DNA from: Paracoccus sp041927875
GTDB lineage: Bacteria > Pseudomonadota > Alphaproteobacteria > Rhodobacterales > Rhodobacteraceae
DNA length: 64,000 bases
Assembly (NCBI RefSeq): GCF_041927875.1
Contig: NZ_JBHFHN010000001.1
Reading direction: 5' to 3' (one strand)
Shown one piece after another: positions 34,971 to 42,429 of this stretch. The position numbers were made by a program, and so were the translations under genes. Every line of letters starts with the position of its first letter. Positions within the stretch are counted from its first letter, which is position 1. Below the pieces are notes generated by a model. The model had not been told where the DNA came from. It searched no databases and saw only the letters and a program-made list of their open reading frames with translations.

Positions 34971-35732
34971 ATGGCACCGCGGCGCAAGAAGGTCTACGAA
35001 GGCAAGGCCAAGATCCTGTATGAGGGCACCGAACCGGGCACCCTGATCCAGTATTTCAAGGATGACGCGACCGCCGGCAACGGCGCGAAAAAGGAGGTGT
35101 TCGAGGGCAAGGGCGTCCTGAACAACCGCCTGTCCGAGTTCTTCATGACCGGCCTTGGCCATGTCGGCATCCCCACCCATTTCGTGCGGCGCCTGAACAT
35201 GCGCGAGCAGCTGATCCGCCAGGTCGAGATCATCCCGCTTGAGGTGATCGTGCGCAACTTTGCCGCGGGCAGCATCGCCAAGCGCCTGGGGCTTGAGGAA
35301 GGCACACCGCTGCCGCGCCCGATCGTCGAATACAGCTTCAAGAACGACGAACTGGGCGACCCTTTCGTGTCCGAGGAATACATCATCGCCTTCGGCTGGG
35401 CCGCCCAGCAGGATCTGGATGACATCGTGGCCCTGGCCTTGCGCGTCAACGACTTCCTGTCCGGCGTGTTCTATGGCGCGGGGATCAAGCTGATCGATTT
35501 CAAGATCGAGATCGGCCGCATCTGGGATGGTGATTTCATGCGCCTGATCGTCGCGGACGAAATCAGCCCCGACAGCTGCCGGCTGTGGGATCTGAAAACC
35601 GGGCAGAAGCTGGACAAGGACGTGTTCCGCCGCGATCTGGGCAGCCTGACCGACGCCTATACCGAGGTCGCCCGCCGCCTGGGCCTGATGCCCGAAAACC
35701 CGGCCCCGACCAAGCCGACCTTGATCAATTGA
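34971..35732 (+). CDS. purC: SAICAR synthetase (phosphoribosylaminoimidazole-succinocarboxamide synthase)
   Basis: Joins CAIR and aspartate with ATP in purine synthesis. The 253-residue product starts with the ATP-grasp-like KKVYEGKAKILYEGTEPG, has PLEVIVRNFAAGSIAKRLG for substrate binding and LIDFKIEIGRIWDGDFM near metal-binding residues, and SPDSCRLWD. GAAAGGGAA is the ribosome site. purS follows by 11 bases. Length is standard. Confidence 0.96.
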   Translation: MAPRRKKVYEGKAKILYEGTEPGTLIQYFKDDATAGNGAKKEVFEGKGVLNNRLSEFFMTGLGHVGIPTHFVRRLNMREQLIRQVEIIPLEVIVRNFAAGSIAKRLGLEEGTPLPRPIVEYSFKNDELGDPFVSEEYIIAFGWAAQQDLDDIVALALRVNDFLSGVFYGAGIKLIDFKIEIGRIWDGDFMRLIVADEISPDSCRLWDLKTGQKLDKDVFRRDLGSLTDAYTEVARRLGLMPENPAPTKPTLIN

Positions 35733-35743
35733 AAGGACGCCCG

Positions 35744-35983
35744 ATGAAAGCCCGTGTCACCGTGATGCTGAAAGATGGCGTGCTGGACCCCCAGGGCGAA
35801 GCCGTGCGCCATGCGCTTGGCACCCTGGGTTTTGCCGGGGTTGGCGGCGTGCGTCAGGGCAAGCTGATCGAGCTGGACCTGGCCGGCGACGACCGCGCGC
35901 GGGCCGAAGCCGATGTGAAGGCGATGTGCGAAAAGCTGCTGGCCAATACAGTGATCGAGAAATACCAGGTCGAGATCATTTAG
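35744..35983 (+). CDS. purS: Phosphoribosylformylglycinamidine synthase subunit PurS
   Basis: The small structural subunit that links PurL and PurQ of FGAM synthase. The 79-residue product shows the family pattern MKARVTVMLKDGVLDPQGEAV, then HALGTLGFAGVGGVRQGKLIE, and a C-terminal NTVIEKYQVEII. GAAAGGA lies eight bases before the ATG. Related genomes usually have purQ next; here a hydrolase gene on the other strand follows, so purQ and purL must lie elsewhere. Confidence 0.93.
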   Translation: MKARVTVMLKDGVLDPQGEAVRHALGTLGFAGVGGVRQGKLIELDLAGDDRARAEADVKAMCEKLLANTVIEKYQVEII

Positions 35984-36039
35984 GGATCAGGCCCGATGCC
36001 GATGCGCGCCGCCCCCACCGGGCGGCGTTCGCGTATCTG

Positions 36040-37005
36040 TCAGCCGCGCGCGCCGCGAAACAGCGCATCGACCGCATCCAGAAAGCGGCGGCGGATGTCG
36101 GGCGTTTCCATCAGCAATTCATGCCGCGCGCCTTGATAAGGGACCAGCCGCCCCTCGGGCCAGTTGCGCATCCGGTCGCGGATCGCCTGCGGGGCGATCA
36201 CCGCCTCATCGGTGCCAAGGCCGGTCAGGGCGGGCAGGTCCGGGCTGGGCAGGGCGGCAAGCGCGCGGCATTCAGCCAGGGCTTCGGCCACCCAGGTCAG
36301 GGTCGGGCCGCCCAGCACCAGATCGGGGCGGGCGGTGGCGTGATCGCGAAGCCGTTGGAACTGCGCTTGGTCGCTGGTCAGCGGGTTGGCGGCGTAATCG
36401 GTGGTCAGCACCAGCGTCTGCCGTGACGATCCCGGCACGATCGCCCCACCCATTCGCAGCAGCCGCCCGGTTCCGGCGATGGCGCGGGCCGCAACCTGTG
36501 GCAGCGCGCCCAGGTCGATCCCCCACATCGGCGCCGAAAACGCCGCCGCCTGCACCGGCAGCCCGTTCAGCAGCGCCCGCAGCGCAATCGCGCCGCCCAT
36601 CGAATGCGCCAGCACGAACCACGGGCGCGGCAGGTCGCGGGCGCGGGCATGGCCGATCAGCGCCGCCACATCGCGCTGATAATCGGCAAAGCGGGTGACA
36701 TGGCCGGGTTCGGGCCGCGCCAGCAGCCGGTCGGACAGTCCCTGGCCGCGCCAGTCGATTACCGCCACATGATAGCCGCGTTCGGCCAGATCGGCGGCGG
36801 TGGGGCCGTATTTCTCGATATATTCGGTGCGGCCGGGGAACAGCAGCACGGTGCCGCGCGCCCCCCGGCCAAGCCATTCGGCGACGCGCAGCCGCACCCC
36901 GTCATCGGCGCGCAGCCAAGCCGCGCGCCCGGTCGGGGCCGCATCCGACGCCGCCAGATCCAGATCCAGCGGCGCCGCCTGATGGCTGTCGCCCGGCCCC
37001 GACAT
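36040..37005 (-). CDS. Alpha/beta hydrolase, lysophospholipase L2 (PldB)-like
   Basis: A 321-residue serine hydrolase. LLFPGRTEYIEKYGPTAADL (about 55-74) and DWRGQGLSDR are characteristic of the PldB/monoacylglycerol-lipase group. The nucleophile elbow is AHSMGG (about 133-138), and the His lies in YQGARHELLMETP. No signal peptide is seen, so it is cytoplasmic or membrane-associated. It follows the SCP2 gene by five bases... on the opposite side of it lies purS, tail to tail. Likely acts on lysophospholipid or monoacylglycerol. Confidence 0.8.
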   Translation of the reverse strand: MSGPGDSHQAAPLDLDLAASDAAPTGRAAWLRADDGVRLRVAEWLGRGARGTVLLFPGRTEYIEKYGPTAADLAERGYHVAVIDWRGQGLSDRLLARPEPGHVTRFADYQRDVAALIGHARARDLPRPWFVLAHSMGGAIALRALLNGLPVQAAAFSAPMWGIDLGALPQVAARAIAGTGRLLRMGGAIVPGSSRQTLVLTTDYAANPLTSDQAQFQRLRDHATARPDLVLGGPTLTWVAEALAECRALAALPSPDLPALTGLGTDEAVIAPQAIRDRMRNWPEGRLVPYQGARHELLMETPDIRRRFLDAVDALFRGARG

Positions 37006-37010
37006 CGGCG

Positions 37011-37298
37011 TTACGACAGCGCCGCGCCCAGTTTCATCGCCAGCCCCATCGAGCCGTCGATCTTCAGCCGCCCGGTCATGAAGGCCATGGTCGGGTTGAT
37101 GTCGCCGTCCAGGATGCCTTTGAACGTGTCGGCATCGGCGGTCATGGTCACGTCGGCTTCCTCATCGCCGGCGCGCACACCGGTCGAATCGGCCATGATC
37201 GCGCCCTCGCCGGGGATGACGAACTTGGCGCGGTCGGAAAAGCTGGTGCCCAGTTTGGCGTTCAGGGCCGTCACGGCCTGGTCGATCACGTCGCTCAT
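37011..37298 (-). CDS. SCP2 sterol-binding domain protein
   Basis: A 95-residue stand-alone SCP2 domain. It has the family features ADVTMTADADTFKGILDGDINPTMAFMTGRLKIDGSM in short form: TADADTF, then GDINPTMAFMTGRLKI, and the amphipathic C-terminal helix LAMKLGAALS. Such proteins bind acyl-CoA or other lipids in a hydrophobic tunnel. It is the first gene of a pair with the PldB-like hydrolase (five-base gap), which fits a lipid-handling role. Exact ligand unknown. Confidence 0.85.
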   Translation of the reverse strand: MSDVIDQAVTALNAKLGTSFSDRAKFVIPGEGAIMADSTGVRAGDEEADVTMTADADTFKGILDGDINPTMAFMTGRLKIDGSMGLAMKLGAALS

Positions 37299-37366
37299 GT
37301 GTTTCCTCCACGGGAATGCTGTCAGGATGCTGGCGGTGGGCCGGCATCCGGGTTACGCTGTCGAAT

Positions 37367-37924
37367 ATGGGCAGGCGGGCGCGAAATCTCAAACGGATCG
37401 TTGCGGCAATTTTCGTGATTGGCGCGTTTTCGGCTGCTGCGCGGGCGGATGACCAACTGGCCGCGCTTTATGCCGAACTGGCCGATCCGGCCAACCCCGG
37501 GTGGTCGCGCGCCGAATCCGACATTCTGCGGGCCTGGTCGCAATCGGGGTCGGCCGCGATGGACCTGCTGCTGAAACGCGGTGAGGCCGCGCTGGATCAG
37601 GGCGACACCGCCCAGGCGATCCAGCACCTGACCGCGCTGACCGATCACGCCCCCGATTTCGCGGGCGGCTGGGCGGCGCGGGCGGCGGCCTTTTATCTGG
37701 CGGGCCAGCCCGGCCCGGCGATTGACGATGCCGCCCAGGCGCTGCGGCTGGAACCCCATCACTTTGCCGTCCTGACCCTGCTGGGCACGATATTCGACGA
37801 GATGGGCGAAACCGACCGGGCGGTGGCCGCGTTTGATGCCAGTCTGGCGATCCATCCGCACCAGCAAGAGGCCATTGACGCCCGTGCCCGCCTGCGCCAA
37901 GTCCGCGACGGGATCGCGCTGTAA
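37367..37924 (+). CDS. Exported tetratricopeptide-repeat protein
   Basis: A 185-residue protein with a signal peptide (MGRRARNLKRIVAAIFVIGAF, cleaved near AARA) and three TPR-like helical pairs (GSAAMDLLLKRGEAALDQGD, then AGGWAARAAAFYLAGQPG, and FAVLTLLGTIFDEMGETDRA). TPR modules mediate protein contacts; the protein probably acts in the periplasm. The ribosome site is weak. The helicase gene starts 12 bases after its stop, so the two are likely co-transcribed. Confidence 0.75.
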   Translation: MGRRARNLKRIVAAIFVIGAFSAAARADDQLAALYAELADPANPGWSRAESDILRAWSQSGSAAMDLLLKRGEAALDQGDTAQAIQHLTALTDHAPDFAGGWAARAAAFYLAGQPGPAIDDAAQALRLEPHHFAVLTLLGTIFDEMGETDRAVAAFDASLAIHPHQQEAIDARARLRQVRDGIAL

Positions 37925-37936
37925 GAAGGTTCCCCC

Positions 37937-40891
37937 ATGTCCCGCATCGCGGCCGTTCTTGGCCCGACCAATACCGGCAAGACCCATTACGCCATCGACC
38001 GGATGCTGGGCCATCGCACCGGTGTCATCGGCCTGCCCCTGCGCCTGCTTGCGCGTGAGGTCTATGACCGCATCGTCAAGGCGCGTGGCCCCTCGGTCGT
38101 GGCACTTGTGACGGGCGAGGAACGCATCATCCCCGACCGCGTGCAATACTGGGTCGCCACGACTGAGGCGATGCCCGCCGACATCGGCGCCGATTTCGTC
38201 GCGGTGGACGAGATCCAGTTATGCGGCGACCCCGACCGGGGCCATGTCTTCACCGACCGCCTGCTGCGGGCGCGGGGCCGGGTGGAAACCCTGTTCATGG
38301 GCTCCGAGGTGATGCGCGGCGCGATTGCCGCCCTGATCCCCGGCGTGCAGTTCATCCGGCGCGAGCGGTTCTCGACCCTGACCTATACCGGGTCGAAAAA
38401 GACCAGCCGGATGCCCGCGCGGTCGGCCATCGTCGGTTTCAGCGTCGATAACGTCTATGCCAATGCCGAACTGATCCGCCGTCAACGCGGCGGCTGCGCG
38501 GTGGTGATGGGCGCCTTGTCGCCCCGCACCCGCAACGCGCAGGTGGCGCTTTACCAGAATGGCGATGTGGACTTTCTGGTGGCGACCGACGCGATCGGCA
38601 TGGGGCTGAATCTGGACATCAACCATGTCGCCTTTTCGGCGCTGGAGAAGTTCGACGGCCGCCGGATGCGCCCGCTGTTCCCGCATGAGATGGGCCAGAT
38701 CGCGGGCCGGGCCGGGCGGCATCTGGACAACGGCACCTTCGGCGTGACCGGTGAGGCCCCGCCTCTGGATCCCGAACTGGCCGAGGCGCTGGAAAACCAC
38801 CGCTTCGCGCCGATCCGGCGCCTGATGTGGCGCAACCCCGATCTGGATTTCGGCAATCCCGAACGGCTGATCGCCAGCCTGGAACTGCCGCCGCAATCCG
38901 AATGGCTGACCCGTGGGCGCGAGGCCGACGATCTGGCCGCGCTCAAGGCGCTTGCCGCCGACCCCGAGACGCGCGACCGCATCCACGGGCCGCGCGATGT
39001 GCGGCTTTTGTGGGATGTCTGTCAGGTGCCGGACTTCCGGTCGATCAGCGCGGGCGAACATTCCAGCCTGCTGCGGCGGCTGTTCGACTTTCTGCATGGC
39101 GGCGGACGGGTGCCCGATGACTGGCTGGCCGCGCAGATCGCCCGCATCGACCGCACCGAGGGCGACATCGACACCCTGTCCAAGCGATTGGCGTTTATCC
39201 GCACATGGACCTATGTCGCGCAGCGCACCGGCTGGGTCAGCGATGAAAGCCATTGGCGCGGAGAGACTCGCGCGGTAGAAGACCGCCTGTCGGATGCGCT
39301 TCATGCCGCGCTGACCCAACGATTTGTCGACCGGCGCACCTCGGTGCTGTTGCGCCGGCTGAAACAGAAGGAGACCCTCGTGGCCGAGGTGAACGATAAG
39401 GGCGAAGTCAGCGTCGAGGGCGAATTCGCCGGACGGCTGGAGGGGTTCCGCTTCCGTCAGGACGCGACGCAGACCGCAGATGAAAGCCGCACCCTGGCGC
39501 GCGCCGCCTATGAGGCGCTGCGCCCCGAGTTCAGCCTGCGGGCGGACCGGTTCTATAATGCGCCCGACACGGAAATGGATTTCACCGAACAGGGCGGCCT
39601 GATGTGGGGCAGCGCGGCGGTCGGCAAGCTGGTCAAGGGCGCCGACCCGATGCGCCCCCAGGTCGAGGCGTTCGTGGATGAGGAAGCCGGCGCCGACGTG
39701 GCCGAAAAGGTCAAGCGCCGCTTGCAGCATTTCATCGACCGCAAGGTGGCGACCCTGTTTGAGCCGCTGACCAAGATGGGCGCCGATGAGGCGCTGACCG
39801 GTCTGGCGCGCGGCTTTGCCTTCCGGCTGACCGAGGCCTTGGGGATCATCCCCCGCGCCGAGGTCGCCGCCGAGGTCAAGGATCTGGATCAGGAGGCCCG
39901 CGGCGCGCTGCGCAAGCATGGCGTGCGGTTCGGCCAATACACGATCTTCCTGCCTGCGCTGCTGAAGCCCGCGCCGACCCGGCTGCGACTGGTGCTGGCC
40001 TCGCTGTTTGCGGGGGCCGACGTGTTCCCCGAAAGCCCGCCGCCCGGTCTGGTGACGATCCCCAATGTCGCTGATGCCGACCGGCGCGCCTATACCTTGT
40101 CGGGCTATTTCCCGGCCGGCGCGCGCGCGATCCGCATCGACATGCTGGAACGGCTGGCCGATCAGCTGCGCCTGCAAGACAGCCGCGCCGGGTTCGAGGC
40201 GACGGCGGACATGCTGTCGATCACTGGCATGACGCATGAGCAGTTCGCGGACCTGATGGAGGGTCTGGGCTACCGCGCCGAACAGGGCGAGCGCGACAAG
40301 GTCGTGCGCGCCCCCGAGGCCAAGGACGCGCCCAAGGTCGAGGAAACCGCCGAAGCCATTGCCGAGGCTGCGCAGCGCGAAGCCGAGGAAAAGGCCCGCG
40401 CCTTTGCCGAATCCATCGAAAAGCCCGCCGATGACGCGGCCGAAGGTGCCGCACCCGCTGCCGATCCCGCTGCCGAGGCGCCCGAGGTGGGACAGGCCGC
40501 GCCGGAACGCGAAACCTTCTGGACCTTTACCTGGGCCCCCAAGCCCCGCCACGCGCCGCGCGGCGATAACGCCGGTCGCGGCCCACGCGGCCCGCGCCGC
40601 GACACGGCCCCCGCCGAGGGCGAGCGCCCGGCGCGCGAGGGTGGCAAGCCCCGCCGTGAAGGTGGACATCGTGAGGGCGGCGACCGTGAGGGTGGCAAGC
40701 CGCGCCGTGATGGCGAGGGCAAGCCCGCGCGCAAGGGTGGCAAGCCCGGCGGCAAGTTCGACGGCAAGGGCGGCAAGCCCGCGCGCGAGGATCGCCCCCG
40801 CGCCTTCGAGGCCCATCCGCCGCGCAAGGAAAAGGCCATCGATCCCGACAGCCCCTTTGCGGTGCTGGCGGCGCTGAAAGGCAAGTCCTAG
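37937..40891 (+). CDS. Suv3-like RNA/DNA helicase with a low-complexity tail
   Basis: A 984-residue superfamily 2 helicase. Walker A GPTNTGKTH (9-17), motif II DEIQ (91-94) and the arginine-finger motif QIAGRAGRHLDNGTFG are those of mitochondrial-type Suv3, found in alphaproteobacteria. The ATPase core covers about 1-330, with helical C-terminal domains up to about 800. From about 870 the protein becomes Arg/Gly/Lys-rich with repeated REGGKPRR-like units, a probable RNA-binding tail. Expected role is RNA remodelling or decay. The S4-domain gene follows by four bases. Confidence 0.85.
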   Translation: MSRIAAVLGPTNTGKTHYAIDRMLGHRTGVIGLPLRLLAREVYDRIVKARGPSVVALVTGEERIIPDRVQYWVATTEAMPADIGADFVAVDEIQLCGDPDRGHVFTDRLLRARGRVETLFMGSEVMRGAIAALIPGVQFIRRERFSTLTYTGSKKTSRMPARSAIVGFSVDNVYANAELIRRQRGGCAVVMGALSPRTRNAQVALYQNGDVDFLVATDAIGMGLNLDINHVAFSALEKFDGRRMRPLFPHEMGQIAGRAGRHLDNGTFGVTGEAPPLDPELAEALENHRFAPIRRLMWRNPDLDFGNPERLIASLELPPQSEWLTRGREADDLAALKALAADPETRDRIHGPRDVRLLWDVCQVPDFRSISAGEHSSLLRRLFDFLHGGGRVPDDWLAAQIARIDRTEGDIDTLSKRLAFIRTWTYVAQRTGWVSDESHWRGETRAVEDRLSDALHAALTQRFVDRRTSVLLRRLKQKETLVAEVNDKGEVSVEGEFAGRLEGFRFRQDATQTADESRTLARAAYEALRPEFSLRADRFYNAPDTEMDFTEQGGLMWGSAAVGKLVKGADPMRPQVEAFVDEEAGADVAEKVKRRLQHFIDRKVATLFEPLTKMGADEALTGLARGFAFRLTEALGIIPRAEVAAEVKDLDQEARGALRKHGVRFGQYTIFLPALLKPAPTRLRLVLASLFAGADVFPESPPPGLVTIPNVADADRRAYTLSGYFPAGARAIRIDMLERLADQLRLQDSRAGFEATADMLSITGMTHEQFADLMEGLGYRAEQGERDKVVRAPEAKDAPKVEETAEAIAEAAQREAEEKARAFAESIEKPADDAAEGAAPAADPAAEAPEVGQAAPERETFWTFTWAPKPRHAPRGDNAGRGPRGPRRDTAPAEGERPAREGGKPRREGGHREGGDREGGKPRRDGEGKPARKGGKPGGKFDGKGGKPAREDRPRAFEAHPPRKEKAIDPDSPFAVLAALKGKS

Positions 40892-40895
40892 GCCC

Positions 40896-41180
40896 TTGAG
40901 CGACGACACGATCCGGCTGGACAAGTGGCTGTGGCAGGCGCGGTTCGCCAAGACCCGCAGCCTGGCGCAGGCCCTGATCGAGGGCGGCAAGGCGCGCGTC
41001 AATGGCGCGCCCTGCCTGAAGCCGGGGCGCGCCATCCGCCCCGGCGACGTCCTGACCCTGCGGCTGGACGGCGGCGTGCAGGTGCTGACCGTGATCGCAT
41101 CGGGCAGCCGACGCGGCCCCGCCACCGAGGCAGCGACGCTTTACCGCATCCATGATGACCCATTGGGCGGGGTTGAATGA
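40896..41180 (+). CDS. S4-domain RNA-binding protein (Hsp15-like)
   Basis: A 94-residue protein with an S4 fold: IRLDKWLWQARFAKTRSLAQ then ALIEGGKARVNGAPCLKPGR and the closing PGDVLTLRL strand. Hsp15 proteins rescue stalled 50S-nascent chain complexes. No ATG is available; TTG at 40896, four bases after the helicase stop, gives the family N-terminus (SDDTIRLDKWLW). Close linkage to the Suv3-like helicase suggests a shared RNA role. Confidence 0.85.
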   Translation: MSDDTIRLDKWLWQARFAKTRSLAQALIEGGKARVNGAPCLKPGRAIRPGDVLTLRLDGGVQVLTVIASGSRRGPATEAATLYRIHDDPLGGVE

Positions 41181-41235
41181 TCCGCCCCGTCGGAATAGGT
41201 AGGTCGGCGGAACATCAATCCAGCGGACACGTGCC

Positions 41236-41574
41236 ATGACCTATGTCGTCACCGAAAACTGCATCGCCTGCAAATACACCGATTGTGTCGAGGTGTGCCC
41301 GGTCGATTGCTTTTATGAAGGCGAAAACACGCTGGTGATCCATCCCGACGAATGCATCGACTGCGGCGTCTGCGAACCCGAATGCCCCGCCGATGCGATC
41401 CGCCCGGATACCGAACCCGACATGGAAAAATGGGTCGAGTTCAACCGCAAATATGCCGAGCTTTGGCCGGTCATCACCCGCAAGAAAGACCCGCTGCCGG
41501 GCTATGAGGCCCGCGACGGTGAAGCCGGGAAGATGGAGAAATACTTCAGCCCGAACCCCGGCGAGGGCGATTGA
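41236..41574 (+). CDS. fdxA: 7Fe ferredoxin FdxA
   Basis: A 112-residue ferredoxin with one [3Fe-4S] and one [4Fe-4S] cluster. Cys9, Cys17 and Cys50 would bind the 3Fe cluster and Cys21, Cys40, Cys43 and Cys46 the 4Fe cluster; Cys12 and Cys25 are the extra residues also present in Azotobacter ferredoxin I. The long C-terminal extension (ELWPVITRKKDPLPGYEARD) is family-typical. Low-potential electron carrier in the cytoplasm; in this lineage usually next to carD. Confidence 0.93.
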   Translation: MTYVVTENCIACKYTDCVEVCPVDCFYEGENTLVIHPDECIDCGVCEPECPADAIRPDTEPDMEKWVEFNRKYAELWPVITRKKDPLPGYEARDGEAGKMEKYFSPNPGEGD

Positions 41575-41608
41575 TCGGCCCCCGGTGCGGTGATTCGCAG
41601 CCCTGAAG

Positions 41609-41627
41609 GCGCGTGCTTGCGCGCTTT
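41609..41627 (+). terminator. Hairpin after fdxA
   Basis: GCGCG-TGCTTG-CGCGC followed by TTT, 34 bases after the fdxA stop. The stem is only five pairs, so this is a modest terminator. Confidence 0.5.
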
Positions 41628-41695
41628 CATGCGCGGTTGTCCGGCATAACCCATTGATCTGACAGGCTCACAGCATCGTGCCGCGGCGCGGCGCT

Positions 41696-41723
41696 TTGAA
41701 TGGGTGTAATTTTGTGCTACAGT
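41696..41723 (+). promoter_or_regulatory. Sigma-70-like promoter upstream of carD
   Basis: TTGAAT and TACAGT are separated by 16 bases (four of six matches to each consensus). Transcription would start near 41730 and enter the structured RNA described next. Confidence 0.45.
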
Positions 41724-41730
41724 CATGTGA

Positions 41731-41824
41731 CAAAGAATGGGCCGCTGCCCGCGTGGCCTGCCCGCCACGCCGCCACATTGCTGAACAGATCCGCCCGCGG
41801 CGTCACAACCGCGACGGGTTTTTT
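41731..41824 (+). ncRNA. Candidate small RNA or attenuator leader of carD
   Basis: Behind the promoter lies GCGTGGC-CTGCCC-GCCACGC (perfect 7-bp stem). It is followed by CCCGCGG-CGTCACAA-CCGCG(AC)GGG and TTTTTT, a classical intrinsic terminator 47 bases before the carD start. About 95 nucleotides would be made as a free RNA unless RNA polymerase reads through. No ORF with a ribosome site is inside. I do not recognise an Rfam family. Confidence 0.5.
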
Positions 41825-41871
41825 CGGTCCCTGTGGCAAGGTCAGACCCGGTAACGAGGATGTCTGAAAGC

Positions 41872-42381
41872 ATGACCAAGACCAAGAAGACCGACTTTCG
41901 CCCGAACGATTTCGTGGTCTACCCGGCGCATGGCGTCGGCCGCATCGTCTCGATCGAGGAGCAGGAAGTCGTCGGCCACAAGCTTGAGCTGTTCGTGATC
42001 TCGTTTGAAAAGGACAAGATGACGCTGCGGGTGCCGACCGCCAAGGCGACCTCGATCGGGATGCGGCAATTGTCCTCGCCCGAGGTGGTGGACCGCGCCT
42101 TTGAAACGCTGAAGGGCAAGGCCCGCGTCAAGCGCGCGATGTGGTCGCGCCGGGCGCAGGAATATGAACAGAAGATCAATTCCGGCGATCTGGTGGCCAT
42201 TGCCGAGGTGGTGCGCGACCTGCACCGCAATGACGATCAGCGCGAGCAATCCTATTCCGAACGCCAGCTGTATGAGGCGGCGCTGGACCGGCTGACCCGC
42301 GAAGTGGCCGCCGTTTCCGGCACCGATGAGGCCGGGGCGCAGCAGCGTGTCGACAGCGTGCTGACTGCGCGCGCCGCCTGA
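41872..42381 (+). CDS. carD: CarD/CdnL-family RNA polymerase-binding regulator
   Basis: A 169-residue protein that binds the RNA polymerase beta subunit through an N-terminal Tudor-like domain (FRPNDFVVYPAHGVGRIVSI, about 8-27) and stabilises open complexes through a helical C-terminal domain (MWSRRAQEYEQKINSGDLVAI). The second ATG (MTKTKKTDF) was chosen because GAGG abuts the first ATG without spacing, and related proteins begin MTK. A strong terminator follows the gene. Confidence 0.92.
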   Translation: MTKTKKTDFRPNDFVVYPAHGVGRIVSIEEQEVVGHKLELFVISFEKDKMTLRVPTAKATSIGMRQLSSPEVVDRAFETLKGKARVKRAMWSRRAQEYEQKINSGDLVAIAEVVRDLHRNDDQREQSYSERQLYEAALDRLTREVAAVSGTDEAGAQQRVDSVLTARAA

Positions 42382-42406
42382 ACTGGCGGACCGGGTGACG
42401 CGAACA

Positions 42407-42428
42407 GGGGGGCCTTGGCCCCCCTTTT
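42407..42428. terminator. Intrinsic terminator after carD
   Basis: GGGGGGCC-TT-GGCCCCCC followed by TTTT, 25 bases after the carD stop and abutting the end of the convergent gene. Confidence 0.85.
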
Positions 42429-42429
42429 G

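Noticed and set aside
36040..37298. Idea that the PldB-like hydrolase and SCP2 gene form a lipid toxin-immunity pair
   Set aside because: The hydrolase has no secretion signal and SCP2 domains are common lipid carriers; ordinary lipid metabolism explains both.
38219..41125. A 968-codon minus-strand frame
   Set aside because: It is antisense to the Suv3-like helicase, with no domain or ribosome site.
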